From NCBI GenBank assembly GCA_002427605.1, contig DIRT01000017.1:1-64000 (forward strand): a stretch of 64,000 bases of DNA, in the 5' to 3' direction. This document shows, piece after piece, positions 15,250-24,698 of the stretch. Source of the stretch: Bacteroidales bacterium UBA5429. GTDB taxonomy: Bacteria > Bacteroidota > Bacteroidia > Bacteroidales > WCHB1-69. Below the pieces are notes generated by a model that saw only the letters and a program-made list of their open reading frames with translations, did not search any database and had not been told where the DNA came from. Both the position numbers and the translations under genes were made by a program. How positions within the stretch are numbered: the stretch's first letter is position 1; each line of letters starts with the position of its first letter.

Positions 15250-18200
15250 ATGAGTAAAATTGAAAAACACCCGATTTTAGATGTTTCTCCAAAAAGAGAA
15301 GTAGTATTTGAATATAACGGAATTCCTGTTAAGGGAGAGGAGGGCTACACTATTGCAGCGGCACTTCACCGAGCGGGATTCACAGTCCATAGCCACAGTA
15401 TTGACGGTAGAGAGCGAAGTTTAGAGTGTGGAATTGGGAAGTGCGGTGCCTGTGAAATGTTAGTGGATGGTCAGGTGAAAAGAATCTGTATCACCAAAGT
15501 GGATGGGGTTAAAACTGTAACGGAGATTCCGGCAGACTATATTCCTCCCGTTACGCCAATTGATACGCATAAAAAGATTAAGATATATAAAACTCAGGTT
15601 GTCATTATTGGTGCCGGTCCGGCAGGTTTGGCTTGTCGTAAAGAACTCAATGATCTCGGAATCCCCAATTTGGTGATTGACAATAATGCGATCGTTGGGG
15701 GTCAGTTCAATATGCAAACGCACCAGTTTTTCTTTTTTGAGAAAGAAAAATTATATGGGGGGATGCGCGGATTTGAAATTTCCAGTCACCTGGCAGGAGA
15801 TAATCACGATGGCATCATCCTTAACTCCACTGTTTGGGATGTTTTGGAAGGTAAAAGAATTGCGGTTAAAAACTTAGTAAGCGAAGAGATTTTTTATGTC
15901 GATGCACAATTTTTAGTAGTTGCTACCGGAGCAGTTCCATTTGTGCCCGCTTTTGAGAATGATGACCTTCCCGGAGTATATACCGCTGCGGTGGTACAAA
16001 AAATGATGAATGTGGAACATACGCTCTTAGGGAAAAATATTCTCTCTATTGGAGCCGGAAATATCGGATATTTAACCTCTTATCAAGCTTATCAGGCGGG
16101 AGCCAATGTGGTTGCTATTATTGAAGCCATGGACCGTGAAGGTGGTTTTCCCGTTCAAGCAAACCGCGTGAGAAGGTTGGGTATTCCTATTCTGACATCA
16201 CACGTTTTATTGAAAGCGATACCTAATGAAGATAGAACCGGGGTTGTCGGTGCAGTGATAGCAGAAGCTGAAAACTTTAAACCGATTCCGGGTACCGAAA
16301 AAGTGATTGAGGGGATCGATGTAATCAATATTTGTACAGGTTTGATTCCTGATGATCAGATCATGATTAAAGGAAGATTTGTGTTTGGTATTCATGCTTA
16401 TGGAGTGGGTGATGCGGTGAGAGTAGGAGAGGGAACCTGCGCGGTGTTAAGAGGAAAGCAAGCTGCCCTCGAAATTGCTATGGAAGCCGGAAAGAGAATC
16501 AATTTTGATCACTATTTGCAAGTTTCTAAGGATTATATTGACTCTCAACAACATCCGGTAAGGATATTGGAAACACCCAGAAAGCCTTCCGAAGAAAGAA
16601 TGCAGAAACAGGGATTCGTGATTGCCGACTGTTTGTATGGTTTTGCATGTAATCCTTGCTCTTTTGCCTGTCCGCAGAAAGCGATTACCAAATCTTCTAC
16701 CTCTTCGGTTCCAATTATCGACTATGATCTCTGTATTGGATGTATGGATTGTGTAGCGCAATGTCCCGGTTTGGCTATTTTTGGATATAATCTCAAAAAG
16801 AACTGGCTCTTCTTACCTATTGAGTACTTTATTGATGAAGGCGCAGAGGTGTATCTCATTAACAATCAAGGGAAAAAGTTAGGTGAAGGAGTTGTTGAGA
16901 AGATATTGCGAAAACCTAATAAAACGCATGTTGCCAGGGTTAAAGCAACCCAATTTGAAGGTGAATCTTTGACCGATGTTTCCGGTTTTATTGCCAAAGA
17001 TAAATATCCTAAACCACTTAAGATGACTCCTTATGTTGAGAAGAAAGAGGATTCTATCTATGTATGTCACTGTGAGGATATTACACTTGAGAGTATTTTG
17101 AAGTCGGTTGGAGATCGTAAAATGATTTCGGTGGATGAGTTGAAACATATCACCCGTATTGGAATGGGTGCTTGTCGTGGAAAGAGATGTGTTCCCAGAG
17201 TGAGACAGCTTTTGAGAACTAAAGGTATAGAAGTAGTGGGTACTCCTACCCCCAGAGGTCCCCTTTCCAGTCAAGTTAATGTAAAAGAATTATATCCAAC
17301 AGATAGTAATCCTGAGCTGATAACCCGAGTGGACGGAAAACCGACCCGCAAGGAGAGATGTGAGGTGTTTGTTGCCGGGGGAGGAATGACCGGAAGTGCA
17401 TTGTTCAGATATTTTGCAGAAAACAAAAAGCAGGTAGTGATGGTGAACTTCCGTAGAGGTAGTTCCTGGCGCAATATTGCCGGTGGAAGACCCGCTTTTT
17501 CCGTACCTAAAATTGCAGATATCGCACGTCAAAATCTGGAAATTTACAAAGAGCTGCAAAAACAGACTCAAATCAATCTGAAACAGACACGCTATGTCGG
17601 TTTTGCACATGATGATCAGACTTACAAAGCATTGCATGATTCCATGAGCTGGTCAGATGCCTTTATGGTGGATAAAAAGGATTTCAAGAAAGAGATATCT
17701 CCTTATTTTAATGACTCTCTGGATATTTATCAAGCAGCATTGATTACCAATGAATGTTGGCAAGCAACTCCGGGCTTGGTTTTGGATGCGATAAGGAATA
17801 TTGGATTGTCACACGGCGGAACTATTTTGGAAGACTCACAACTATTGGAAGTTCAAAAAACTCAAAACGGTTATATGGCACTGGTTCTAACCCATAACAA
17901 AGAGTATGTCGAGTACCATTGCGATCACTTTGTCAATGCTTTAGGACAAGAAGCGGATGTTTTTGCAAAACAATTGGGTATTGAGACCGGACTCTATCCT
18001 GTTAAACACCAGGCTTTTATCACTAAGAGATTGCCCATGTTGGGTAAAAATGGCGATAGTCTGGATATGTTGATTGACAGAAGAGTGAGAAAAGGTTTTT
18101 CTGCCGTATATGGTCAACAGTTGCACGAAACCGGTCAAATCATTGGCTGTGCTTCTCCTGCTATTGACCCCAATGAAACCCGTGTTGATTTGAGATATAA

Positions 18201-18483
18201 CTCTAAGGAGTTCCTGGAAATTGTATCTGAAGTTTTTGTGGATTGGATTCCTCAAATCGGTGGGGTGACATTCCAGGCATTCTGGTCAGGCTATTACGTA
18301 GAACCCAGATATATTGTAGATCCTGAATTGGGATTGCTCATGGGTATGCGTGGACACGGTTTTATGTTAGGACAATATTTAGCTAAGATCTATGTGGATC
18401 AATACCTTGGAAAAGAGGTTCCATCCTACATGAAAGAGTTAGCTCTCAATGGATCCGGACTGAGTGAAACTTCATTTAAATAA
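15250..18483 (+). CDS. Five-module flavin/iron-sulfur amine dehydrogenase-like fusion (HcnA-HcnB-ferredoxin-BFD-HcnC type)
   Basis: The 1077-residue protein carries five modules. First is a [2Fe-2S] module with C60, C65, C68 and C80. Second is a pyridine nucleotide-disulfide oxidoreductase with GAGPAG at 121-126 and a second dinucleotide motif GAGNIG near 268. Third is a di-cluster ferredoxin region near 461-510 (CNPCSFACP and CIGCMDCVAQCP). Fourth is a BFD-like [2Fe-2S] module with CHC near 606 and CRGKRC near 642. Fifth is a DAO-family FAD oxidase domain from about 708 (GGGMTGS) to near 1060. Separate subunits of this kind occur in HcnABC, opine, sarcosine and D-proline/hydroxyproline dehydrogenases. 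The substrate is unknown. Proximity to rocD suggests an amino acid feeding pyrroline-5-carboxylate. hpt follows by 24 bases. Confidence 0.8.
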   Translation: MSKIEKHPILDVSPKREVVFEYNGIPVKGEEGYTIAAALHRAGFTVHSHSIDGRERSLECGIGKCGACEMLVDGQVKRICITKVDGVKTVTEIPADYIPPVTPIDTHKKIKIYKTQVVIIGAGPAGLACRKELNDLGIPNLVIDNNAIVGGQFNMQTHQFFFFEKEKLYGGMRGFEISSHLAGDNHDGIILNSTVWDVLEGKRIAVKNLVSEEIFYVDAQFLVVATGAVPFVPAFENDDLPGVYTAAVVQKMMNVEHTLLGKNILSIGAGNIGYLTSYQAYQAGANVVAIIEAMDREGGFPVQANRVRRLGIPILTSHVLLKAIPNEDRTGVVGAVIAEAENFKPIPGTEKVIEGIDVINICTGLIPDDQIMIKGRFVFGIHAYGVGDAVRVGEGTCAVLRGKQAALEIAMEAGKRINFDHYLQVSKDYIDSQQHPVRILETPRKPSEERMQKQGFVIADCLYGFACNPCSFACPQKAITKSSTSSVPIIDYDLCIGCMDCVAQCPGLAIFGYNLKKNWLFLPIEYFIDEGAEVYLINNQGKKLGEGVVEKILRKPNKTHVARVKATQFEGESLTDVSGFIAKDKYPKPLKMTPYVEKKEDSIYVCHCEDITLESILKSVGDRKMISVDELKHITRIGMGACRGKRCVPRVRQLLRTKGIEVVGTPTPRGPLSSQVNVKELYPTDSNPELITRVDGKPTRKERCEVFVAGGGMTGSALFRYFAENKKQVVMVNFRRGSSWRNIAGGRPAFSVPKIADIARQNLEIYKELQKQTQINLKQTRYVGFAHDDQTYKALHDSMSWSDAFMVDKKDFKKEISPYFNDSLDIYQAALITNECWQATPGLVLDAIRNIGLSHGGTILEDSQLLEVQKTQNGYMALVLTHNKEYVEYHCDHFVNALGQEADVFAKQLGIETGLYPVKHQAFITKRLPMLGKNGDSLDMLIDRRVRKGFSAVYGQQLHETGQIIGCASPAIDPNETRVDLRYNSKEFLEIVSEVFVDWIPQIGGVTFQAFWSGYYVEPRYIVDPELGLLMGMRGHGFMLGQYLAKIYVDQYLGKEVPSYMKELALNGSGLSETSFK

Positions 18484-18507
18484 AGGAAAAATCAAAATCA
18501 AGTAGTT

Positions 18508-19044
18508 ATGGAACTGATTCAAGTTAAAGATAAGAAGTTCAGAAAGATGATCTCATCTGCTGAGATTGATGAAGCCGTAACTCGGGTAGCACAACAAATT
18601 AATCAGGACTATCAAAATGACACTCCCATCATTCTGGTTACATTGAATGGAGCGATCATTTTTGCCTCAGACTTACTCAAACAACTCAATATCGAATGTG
18701 TGGTTACTTGTGTTAAGGTTGCTTCATACAGAGGAACACAATGTACAGATAATCTTCAGGAAGTGATAGGGTTAACTGAAAATATTGAGGGAAAGCGAGT
18801 CTTGATTATCGAAGATATTGTGGATACAGGAAATACTTATATCCATTTGGCAGCTTTACTGAAAGAAAAAAAAGCGAAAGATGTAAGAATTGCAACGATG
18901 ACATTTAAACCTGATACATACGATAAATCTTTACCGGTTCATTACATTGGTATCAATATTCCATCTCTGTTTGTAGTGGGAAGAGGATTAGATTATGATG
19001 GTCTGGGGAGAAATTTGGTTGATATTTATCAGTTACATGAGTAA
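18508..19044 (+). CDS. hpt: Hypoxanthine phosphoribosyltransferase
   Basis: Hpt salvages hypoxanthine or guanine to IMP or GMP using PRPP. The 178-residue protein has the PRPP-binding motif VLIIEDIVDTGNTY and the pyrophosphate loop LNGAIIFASDL, as in bacterial HPRTs. It lies 24 bases after the flavoprotein and 22 bases before adk, so the three genes probably share a transcript. hpt-adk is a common pair in Bacteroidetes. Confidence 0.93.
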   Translation: MELIQVKDKKFRKMISSAEIDEAVTRVAQQINQDYQNDTPIILVTLNGAIIFASDLLKQLNIECVVTCVKVASYRGTQCTDNLQEVIGLTENIEGKRVLIIEDIVDTGNTYIHLAALLKEKKAKDVRIATMTFKPDTYDKSLPVHYIGINIPSLFVVGRGLDYDGLGRNLVDIYQLHE

Positions 19045-19066
19045 TAATTGATACAAAACAGTGATT

Positions 19067-19660
19067 ATGGCTGAAAAAAAACTATTTAATCTGGTTTTAC
19101 TTGGTGCACCCGGCTCGGGTAAAGGAACACAGGCAGATTTGGTCAAAAGACGTTACCGATTACACCACGTTTCTACAGGTGAACTTTTTAGAAAAGAGAT
19201 TGCCAAAGGTACGGAATTAGGAGCTTTGGCACACGCCATTATTTCGAAGGGAAATCTCTGTCCGGATGAGGTAACTTTGAATATGTTGGCTAATTATTTA
19301 CAAAAATTTCCCAATGCTAAGGGGTTTATTCTGGATGGTGTACCGCGTACTATTGAACAAGCCGAAATGTTGGAAGGAATCGGTTTTGATCGTCCGATTG
19401 AAATAGATTTGGTTATATGTATTAAAGTGGACAAGGAGATTGTTTCAGAACGTTTGGCTAAACGTGCAGAATTGATCGGGAGAAGCGATGATACTCCGGA
19501 AGTGATCAAGCAAAGAATTGTCAACTACGAGAACTTAACCTTCCAGGTATCAGAATATTATAAAAAGAAAGGATTGTTGTTTGAAATAGATGGAATGCGC
19601 TCTGTTGAAGAGGTGTTTAGAGATATTTGCGGCATCATCGATTCCCACAATAATCATTAA
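19067..19660 (+). CDS. adk: Adenylate kinase
   Basis: Adk interconverts ATP + AMP and 2 ADP. The protein has 197 residues from the ATG at 19067. A GTG at 19061 would add two residues but is less likely. GAPGSGKGTQ is the P-loop, and STGELFRKE and DGVPRTIEQ are AMP-site motifs. The lid is the short form without zinc cysteines, normal for Bacteroidetes. The variant DGVPRT replaces the common DGFPRT. The 3' end overlaps the convergent hexosaminidase gene by four bases. Confidence 0.95.
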   Translation: MAEKKLFNLVLLGAPGSGKGTQADLVKRRYRLHHVSTGELFRKEIAKGTELGALAHAIISKGNLCPDEVTLNMLANYLQKFPNAKGFILDGVPRTIEQAEMLEGIGFDRPIEIDLVICIKVDKEIVSERLAKRAELIGRSDDTPEVIKQRIVNYENLTFQVSEYYKKKGLLFEIDGMRSVEEVFRDICGIIDSHNNH

Positions 19661-22323
19661 CGGATTATAATTTCATCACAAAACAGGTAAGAATCTGCTC
19701 CGGCTGAGCCGTGCCAGGCAGGTAAAGCACCTTTGTTTTTGTAAATAATCCTCAAATAGCGGGTTTCTATCTTTAAATCGTCCACTTTGCGGAAGTAAAT
19801 TCCAACCTCTTTATCATCAATTTCAGTGAAGATGATAGATTTATCTATTTGATAATCAACCCCATTGGTTGAAGTGTAAATATGCAATGTGTCGGGAGCC
19901 AGGATCCATCCTGCACAATGCTGATGGAATTTTGCTTCAATGATTGAAACCAATTGGGGGGAGCCAAAATCGTACTCCACAGCAATATCTTCACCCCAAT
20001 AGCCTTGCCAACGCCCGTCTCTAAAGTCTGATCCACCCGTCAAACCATCCCCTAGGGAGAATGCAGAACCCCCGGAATATTGTGGGAGATAAGTGCTGTA
20101 AGGAGTGTGAAGATGAACGATATTCCCGACTCCTAAATGTTGCAGTAAATATTGTTCTTGATAGTATGGGCGTTGCAGAGAATCATACACCACCGTTTTG
20201 ATAATGGAGGATTGTGTCAGTGGAAATGAAGCGCTGTATTGTTCAGAAAACCGGTTAGGGGTTGAGCCGTCTGTTGTGTAATAGATTGATATATTGGGAT
20301 ATAACGATTTGAATTCAACGGTTTGTTTGGATGAGGTTGTCGGGGCGTTGTGTGTGACTTGAGCGGAGATCATAATCTGATAAGGCAGTTGGTTGATTTC
20401 CTCTGCAGCACGGTCATAGCGTTTGCGAATCTCATCGAAAAAGTGAACCCGACACTCATTTTCCCACAAATTCTGGTAGCTGAGTTTCAAAGCATGGAGT
20501 TTCTTTTTCAAAAACTGAGATTGGTGATCTAATTGTGCCAATGATTCAGGTGTACCCTCCATAAATTGGTCGTAAATCATCTTGCGGGTACGGTTTCTCA
20601 AGGCATTGTATTCGTAACGATCAACGACATAACTTAAAAAATCGAGATCTTTATGATTGCGTTTGGCCTGTGATGCAAAGCGACTCAGTTGCGCTCTCAA
20701 ATCAGGAATTTGATTGAGTAGATTCAGATTTAAAGCATCATATTCTGGAGTTAAAAGTGGAGCCCAAAACTCTGAAAGCGGTCGCCAGGTGTGGGAACAA
20801 AGCGTCATGCCATCCTGAATTGCTGCTTTACTTTGGGCTATCGCTTCAATAGTCTCGAAATAACCCTCTACACCAAACCGATGCAAGGAATAGTTGCGGT
20901 TAAATTGGGTTAATCTCTGATTCAACTCCTTTTCGAACTGTGCAGGATCATCCTCTTTGCATGGCTTCCAGCCTATTTCGGCTCCCCAGGCGTGAGCATG
21001 CCATAAACTCTGAAATAGTGCTTCTCCCGAATCATCCCAAGAGGTGTTGAGCATTCCGGAAGCGCCGTTTAGTGCGCCATCTCGGGTCATAACAGCGATA
21101 TTTTTCAGATAGATCTCGTGATTGGGTGCAATAGTCTGAAAACTGGAGGTGCCGGGAGCAATCCAAAAGGGAAAACCTTGTTCCCGGATCTGTTTCATCG
21201 GTTCGGCAAAGGAGGGCGCGGCATGGTATGCCCAAAAGACGGGAATGATACTTTTTGGGAGTTGCGATATCATTTCGGACTCCTTCAACAGGATATCAGC
21301 CCACATTATCACTTGTTTGTTGTGCTTTTCGACCATCCGGTTAACTTTTTGGATATGAGTTAGATAAGTCTCCTTCTGACCGATACTTTCGACCAGTGCT
21401 TGAGCTCTCCCTCCCCCCAAATTTTCAGTCTCATCACAATTGATATGAAAATAATTGGAGCGGTATAAAGGAGCAATCTCGTCAATATAATCTTCAATAA
21501 AATTGTAAATATTTGGATCAGAAGGGTTTAGAATGTGCTGATCATCTCCCAGTTGCTCATAAAAAGGATTTCTAAGCATCTTTTCCATGTGTCCGAACAT
21601 TTGCTGATTGGGAATCATCTCGACGAAATGCAATGCTGCAAACTCCTCTATATCAGTAATTTCCGCAGCAGTGAACCCATCGATGGGCGCCACATCGGGG
21701 TGGGATTCAGTCTTAAAAACGGACTCCGTATAGAGCGTAAAGCAATTCATTTTCAGCGCAGAAAGTTGCAGAATCTCCTCCTTGACAAAATCCACAGTCG
21801 GAATCGGTCCCCGATTGATATCATCCATCCAGCCTCGTTTGCTCAAAATGGGGTAATCCGTGATTTCACAGAGTGGAACTGCTTGATTTAAAGCATGATA
21901 ATGAGTCAGCATCTGCATCAACGACGTGATGCCATAAAAAGCACCCTGATCAGTTTCGCTAACAATTGTAATTGACTCATTATCAATAACTAACTGATAT
22001 GCCTGATCTCTGTTAGCTGGAATATTGGCCATATTTTCTTTTTTCAAAAACAGCTTGATTCCTTTTGATTTTTTATTCCCTTTTAGAATTAAATCGGCTT
22101 TGTACTCTTCCGCAAGTTGCCGCTCTAATTTGGAAACTATATTTGCAATTTTCTCATTTTTTTGCCACTCATTTTGCGCTACAACTACTGTTTTCTCTTG
22201 AATATCAAGTGTTTTTTTTTCTTTTTGGAATAAAAATAATTGGGGGGATGGGATAATTCCCGCATTCTGCGCCTGCAATAGCTGCGCACACATCAATAAC
22301 AATAAAGCCAGGACACGGTGCAT
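19657..22323 (-). CDS. Secreted beta-N-acetylhexosaminidase, GH20
   Basis: The 888-residue protein has a signal peptide (residues 1 to about 18, ending LLQAQ). A GH20 N-terminal alpha/beta domain and the GH20 catalytic barrel follow, with the catalytic pair in HINCDETENLGGG near 295. Near 680-750 is a chitobiase C-terminal-like segment (YYTTDGSTPNRF), and at the end a discoidin/F5-8C-type carbohydrate-binding region. It should release terminal N-acetylhexosamines from glycans outside the inner membrane. The canonical HxGGDE is changed to HINCDE, but the Asp-Glu pair is kept. A -7 element lies at 22340-22347. Confidence 0.9.
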   Translation of the reverse strand: MHRVLALLLLMCAQLLQAQNAGIIPSPQLFLFQKEKKTLDIQEKTVVVAQNEWQKNEKIANIVSKLERQLAEEYKADLILKGNKKSKGIKLFLKKENMANIPANRDQAYQLVIDNESITIVSETDQGAFYGITSLMQMLTHYHALNQAVPLCEITDYPILSKRGWMDDINRGPIPTVDFVKEEILQLSALKMNCFTLYTESVFKTESHPDVAPIDGFTAAEITDIEEFAALHFVEMIPNQQMFGHMEKMLRNPFYEQLGDDQHILNPSDPNIYNFIEDYIDEIAPLYRSNYFHINCDETENLGGGRAQALVESIGQKETYLTHIQKVNRMVEKHNKQVIMWADILLKESEMISQLPKSIIPVFWAYHAAPSFAEPMKQIREQGFPFWIAPGTSSFQTIAPNHEIYLKNIAVMTRDGALNGASGMLNTSWDDSGEALFQSLWHAHAWGAEIGWKPCKEDDPAQFEKELNQRLTQFNRNYSLHRFGVEGYFETIEAIAQSKAAIQDGMTLCSHTWRPLSEFWAPLLTPEYDALNLNLLNQIPDLRAQLSRFASQAKRNHKDLDFLSYVVDRYEYNALRNRTRKMIYDQFMEGTPESLAQLDHQSQFLKKKLHALKLSYQNLWENECRVHFFDEIRKRYDRAAEEINQLPYQIMISAQVTHNAPTTSSKQTVEFKSLYPNISIYYTTDGSTPNRFSEQYSASFPLTQSSIIKTVVYDSLQRPYYQEQYLLQHLGVGNIVHLHTPYSTYLPQYSGGSAFSLGDGLTGGSDFRDGRWQGYWGEDIAVEYDFGSPQLVSIIEAKFHQHCAGWILAPDTLHIYTSTNGVDYQIDKSIIFTEIDDKEVGIYFRKVDDLKIETRYLRIIYKNKGALPAWHGSAGADSYLFCDEIIIR

Positions 22324-22339
22324 AAAACCTATTTTTTTG

Positions 22340-22347
22340 CAAAAATA
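22340..22347 (-). promoter_or_regulatory. -7 element for the GH20 gene
   Basis: The minus strand reads TATTTTTG followed by C, 16 bases before the start codon at 22323. Confidence 0.55.
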
Positions 22348-22360
22348 GTAAATTTTATGC

Positions 22361-23809
22361 TTATTGTTTAATCACCTTAAACTCTTCTGTACCTTCCGCG
22401 GCACGAAGTTTAAGAATATAAAATCCACTCCCAAGATTAGAAAAATCAATAGAAGTATTATTTGGGGTGTTTTCTTTGCTGATCATTTTTCTTCCTAATG
22501 CATCATAGATCTTTACACTTTCGATCTTATCTGAACATTCAATATGTAAATCATCCCTAACCGGGTTTGGATAAACCTTAATTGCAAATTCTTCCTCTTC
22601 ATGAATAAAATCGGGACAATCATATTCTGAGTTGACAACTAAAGTGTAATAGTCAGTTACTACCAGCCAACCACGATTGGTGGCCAGAGTATCACAGCAG
22701 AAACGGGTGCCCGGGTTTTTATTAACAATGATCTTATATGTATTACCATCTGTTTTTTTGGGTAAGAGGTAAAATAAAGAGTCCAATCCACAGGCAGAGA
22801 GTTTATTGTCCTGACACTCAATGTAGGTTAGATTTTCACAACCCCATATTTTAATACTTGAAAGATCATTCTCAGAGCAATTGAAAGTGTGCAAGAGCGG
22901 ACAGTAACTAAGATTCAAAATAGAGAGATTATTACCGGGACAATGCTAATTATTCAAATTTGTGCAACTACTTAGATCTAAAGAAGAAAGATCATTCTTT
23001 TCGCAATTTAATACAATCAAATTTGAACACCCGGTTAAATTCAAAGAAGAAATATTGTTATCATAGCACGACATCCTTTCTAAAGCTGGGCAATCACTCA
23101 GATCCAAAGAAGTGAGATTATTATATCCGCATTGTAATTCAATTAAAGCTGTGCAGCCACTTACGTTTAGAGAAGTAAAAGCACTACTAAAGCATTTCAG
23201 TTCTTCCAAAGCTGTAAGACCACTTACATCCAGGGAAGAAAGTGAATAATTATAATTGCAATGTAATGATTCCAAAGCTGTGCAGCCACTTAGGTTCATA
23301 GTAATAAGAAAAGGATTAAAATCGGATTCTATCGTTTTTAAAGCTGTACAACCACTCAGATTCAAAGAAGTGAGAGATTGATTAATACTGCAATCCAACT
23401 CTTCTAATGCTGTTTGTCCACTAAAATCAAGGGAAATAAAAGAATTACTATGACAATATAACGTTGTTAATCCGGTATTATTAGAAATATCTAACTCGGT
23501 TAAATATCTGGAACTACAATCAAATTTTGTTATATCACCATAAATGGTCACTGTATGACTTGGTACATAAAATGAAAAATAGTATAAATATGTGCCAATG
23601 CTAAAAGTAGTATCTAGTGTTCCGCAAAGAAGCCTTGCTTTTGTGTTTGGAGAATCAGCCGCAAATTTGAAGGTTATAACCCTCTCTACACTATCTGATT
23701 CCAGTTCAATCCAGCGGTTCATATTCACTGTTTGTCCCATTGCCCAATTAATGTTGGCAAACAGAGTAAGCATTGCAAGTGCTAAAATGGATTTAAACAT
23801 TGATTTCAT
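22361..23809 (-). pseudogene. Secreted leucine-rich-repeat protein with T9SS sorting domain, interrupted by an in-frame amber codon
   Basis: Two open frames, 22946-23809 and 22361-22918, are in the same frame and together code for one protein of 482 positions. The product has a signal peptide (about 1-25) and about eleven LRR units of 21-22 residues, of the pattern SGCTALxxLxCxxNxLSSLDL. The C-terminal T9SS type A domain runs from VYPNPVRDDLHIE to the end. The only interruption is a TAG at codon 288, where the repeat consensus needs leucine (LNN-x-HCPGNNLS), so one TTG-to-TAG change explains it. If real, the first part lacks the sorting domain and would not be exported to the surface by T9SS. 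A sequencing error or a polymorphism is possible. Confidence 0.85.
22810..23520 (-). repeat. 63-66 bp coding repeats (LRR units)
   Basis: About eleven in-frame repeats encode the leucine-rich units of the interrupted surface protein. Later units are 21 residues, and several earlier ones carry one extra residue before the second leucine block. Nucleotide identity between units is only partial, so this is old rather than recent expansion. Confidence 0.75.
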
Positions 23810-23853
23810 GGTATGAGGTATTTGGTTGATAAAACTCTAACTATTTGATACCG

Positions 23854-23861
23854 CAAATCTA
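23854..23861 (-). promoter_or_regulatory. -7 element for the LRR protein gene
   Basis: The minus strand reads TAGATTTG followed by C, 44 bases before the start at 23809. A usable promoter argues that the interrupted gene is still transcribed. Confidence 0.55.
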
Positions 23862-24068
23862 ATAATTAATTTTCACATTGTTAAGTTTATATTGATAAAA
23901 TATATTATTGCAATAAACAATCTTCAAATATGTTAAAATACTTATTTTTAACATTCAATAAAATTGATAAATATTCACTATTTTTTATAATAAAAAATAC
24001 TTTTAAAACAATACAATAATAAAAAATAAGTAGCGTTTTACACAGATTATTAATTAAAATTTCAGATC

Positions 24069-24515
24069 ATGAAAGCTACTAAAACAATCGCCACTTTGGC
24101 ACTTTTCTCAATCCTATTTTTCACACTTCAGGGATGCGATAAGCAAGAAATTTTACGTACTCCAACTGAAATTCCTGTGGAAATTCAGACCTACGTTAAC
24201 ACTCATTTTCCTGACCATCAAATTCTTCAAGTGATCAAAGAAACTGACGGTTTTACTGTTACTTATGACGTTTATTTGGACAAAGAGACTGAATTAGAGT
24301 TCAACAGAAAGAAAGAGATCATTAAGATTGATAGTGAATTTGAGCTACCGGACAGTGTTATTCCTGCTAAAATCAAAGCTTATGTTGTGGCGAATTTCCC
24401 TGCATTTTATATAGTAGGTTGGGAATTGGAAGGCAATCACCAACAAATCACACTCAATAACGATATGGATATAGAATTTACCATGGATGGTGATTTTATC
24501 CGAATTGATGACTAG
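24069..24515 (+). CDS. PepSY-like lipoprotein
   Basis: The 148-residue protein has a lipoprotein signal with lipobox LQGC (cysteine at residue 23). Two copies of a PepSY-like module follow (IPVEIQTYVNTHFPDHQI and IPAKIKAYVVANFPAFYI). Each has the beta strands that follow, as in the Bacteroidetes putative beta-lactamase-inhibitor-like PepSY family. It is probably attached to the periplasmic or outer membrane face. The function of the family is unknown. It is an isolated gene between two divergent or convergent neighbours with no clear -7 element. Confidence 0.8.
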   Translation: MKATKTIATLALFSILFFTLQGCDKQEILRTPTEIPVEIQTYVNTHFPDHQILQVIKETDGFTVTYDVYLDKETELEFNRKKEIIKIDSEFELPDSVIPAKIKAYVVANFPAFYIVGWELEGNHQQITLNNDMDIEFTMDGDFIRIDD

Positions 24516-24698
24516 GCTGAACTAAGGAGCAATTTATTGAGTTATTTTGATCATAAATTGGGGTGGAGCGATAGGTTTGCTTCCCCCCCCCCATTTTTTT
24601 TTCCAAAATAAAAGAAATCAAATAAAAATGATAAAGATAATCAGTTAAAAAGAGTCGGAAATCAATGTAAAATTACAAAAAAAACGATTAATTTTACT

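Noticed and set aside
22810..23520. CRISPR-like regular repeats
   Set aside because: The 63-66 bp periodicity is in-frame coding repeats of leucine-rich units, not conserved repeats with unrelated spacers.
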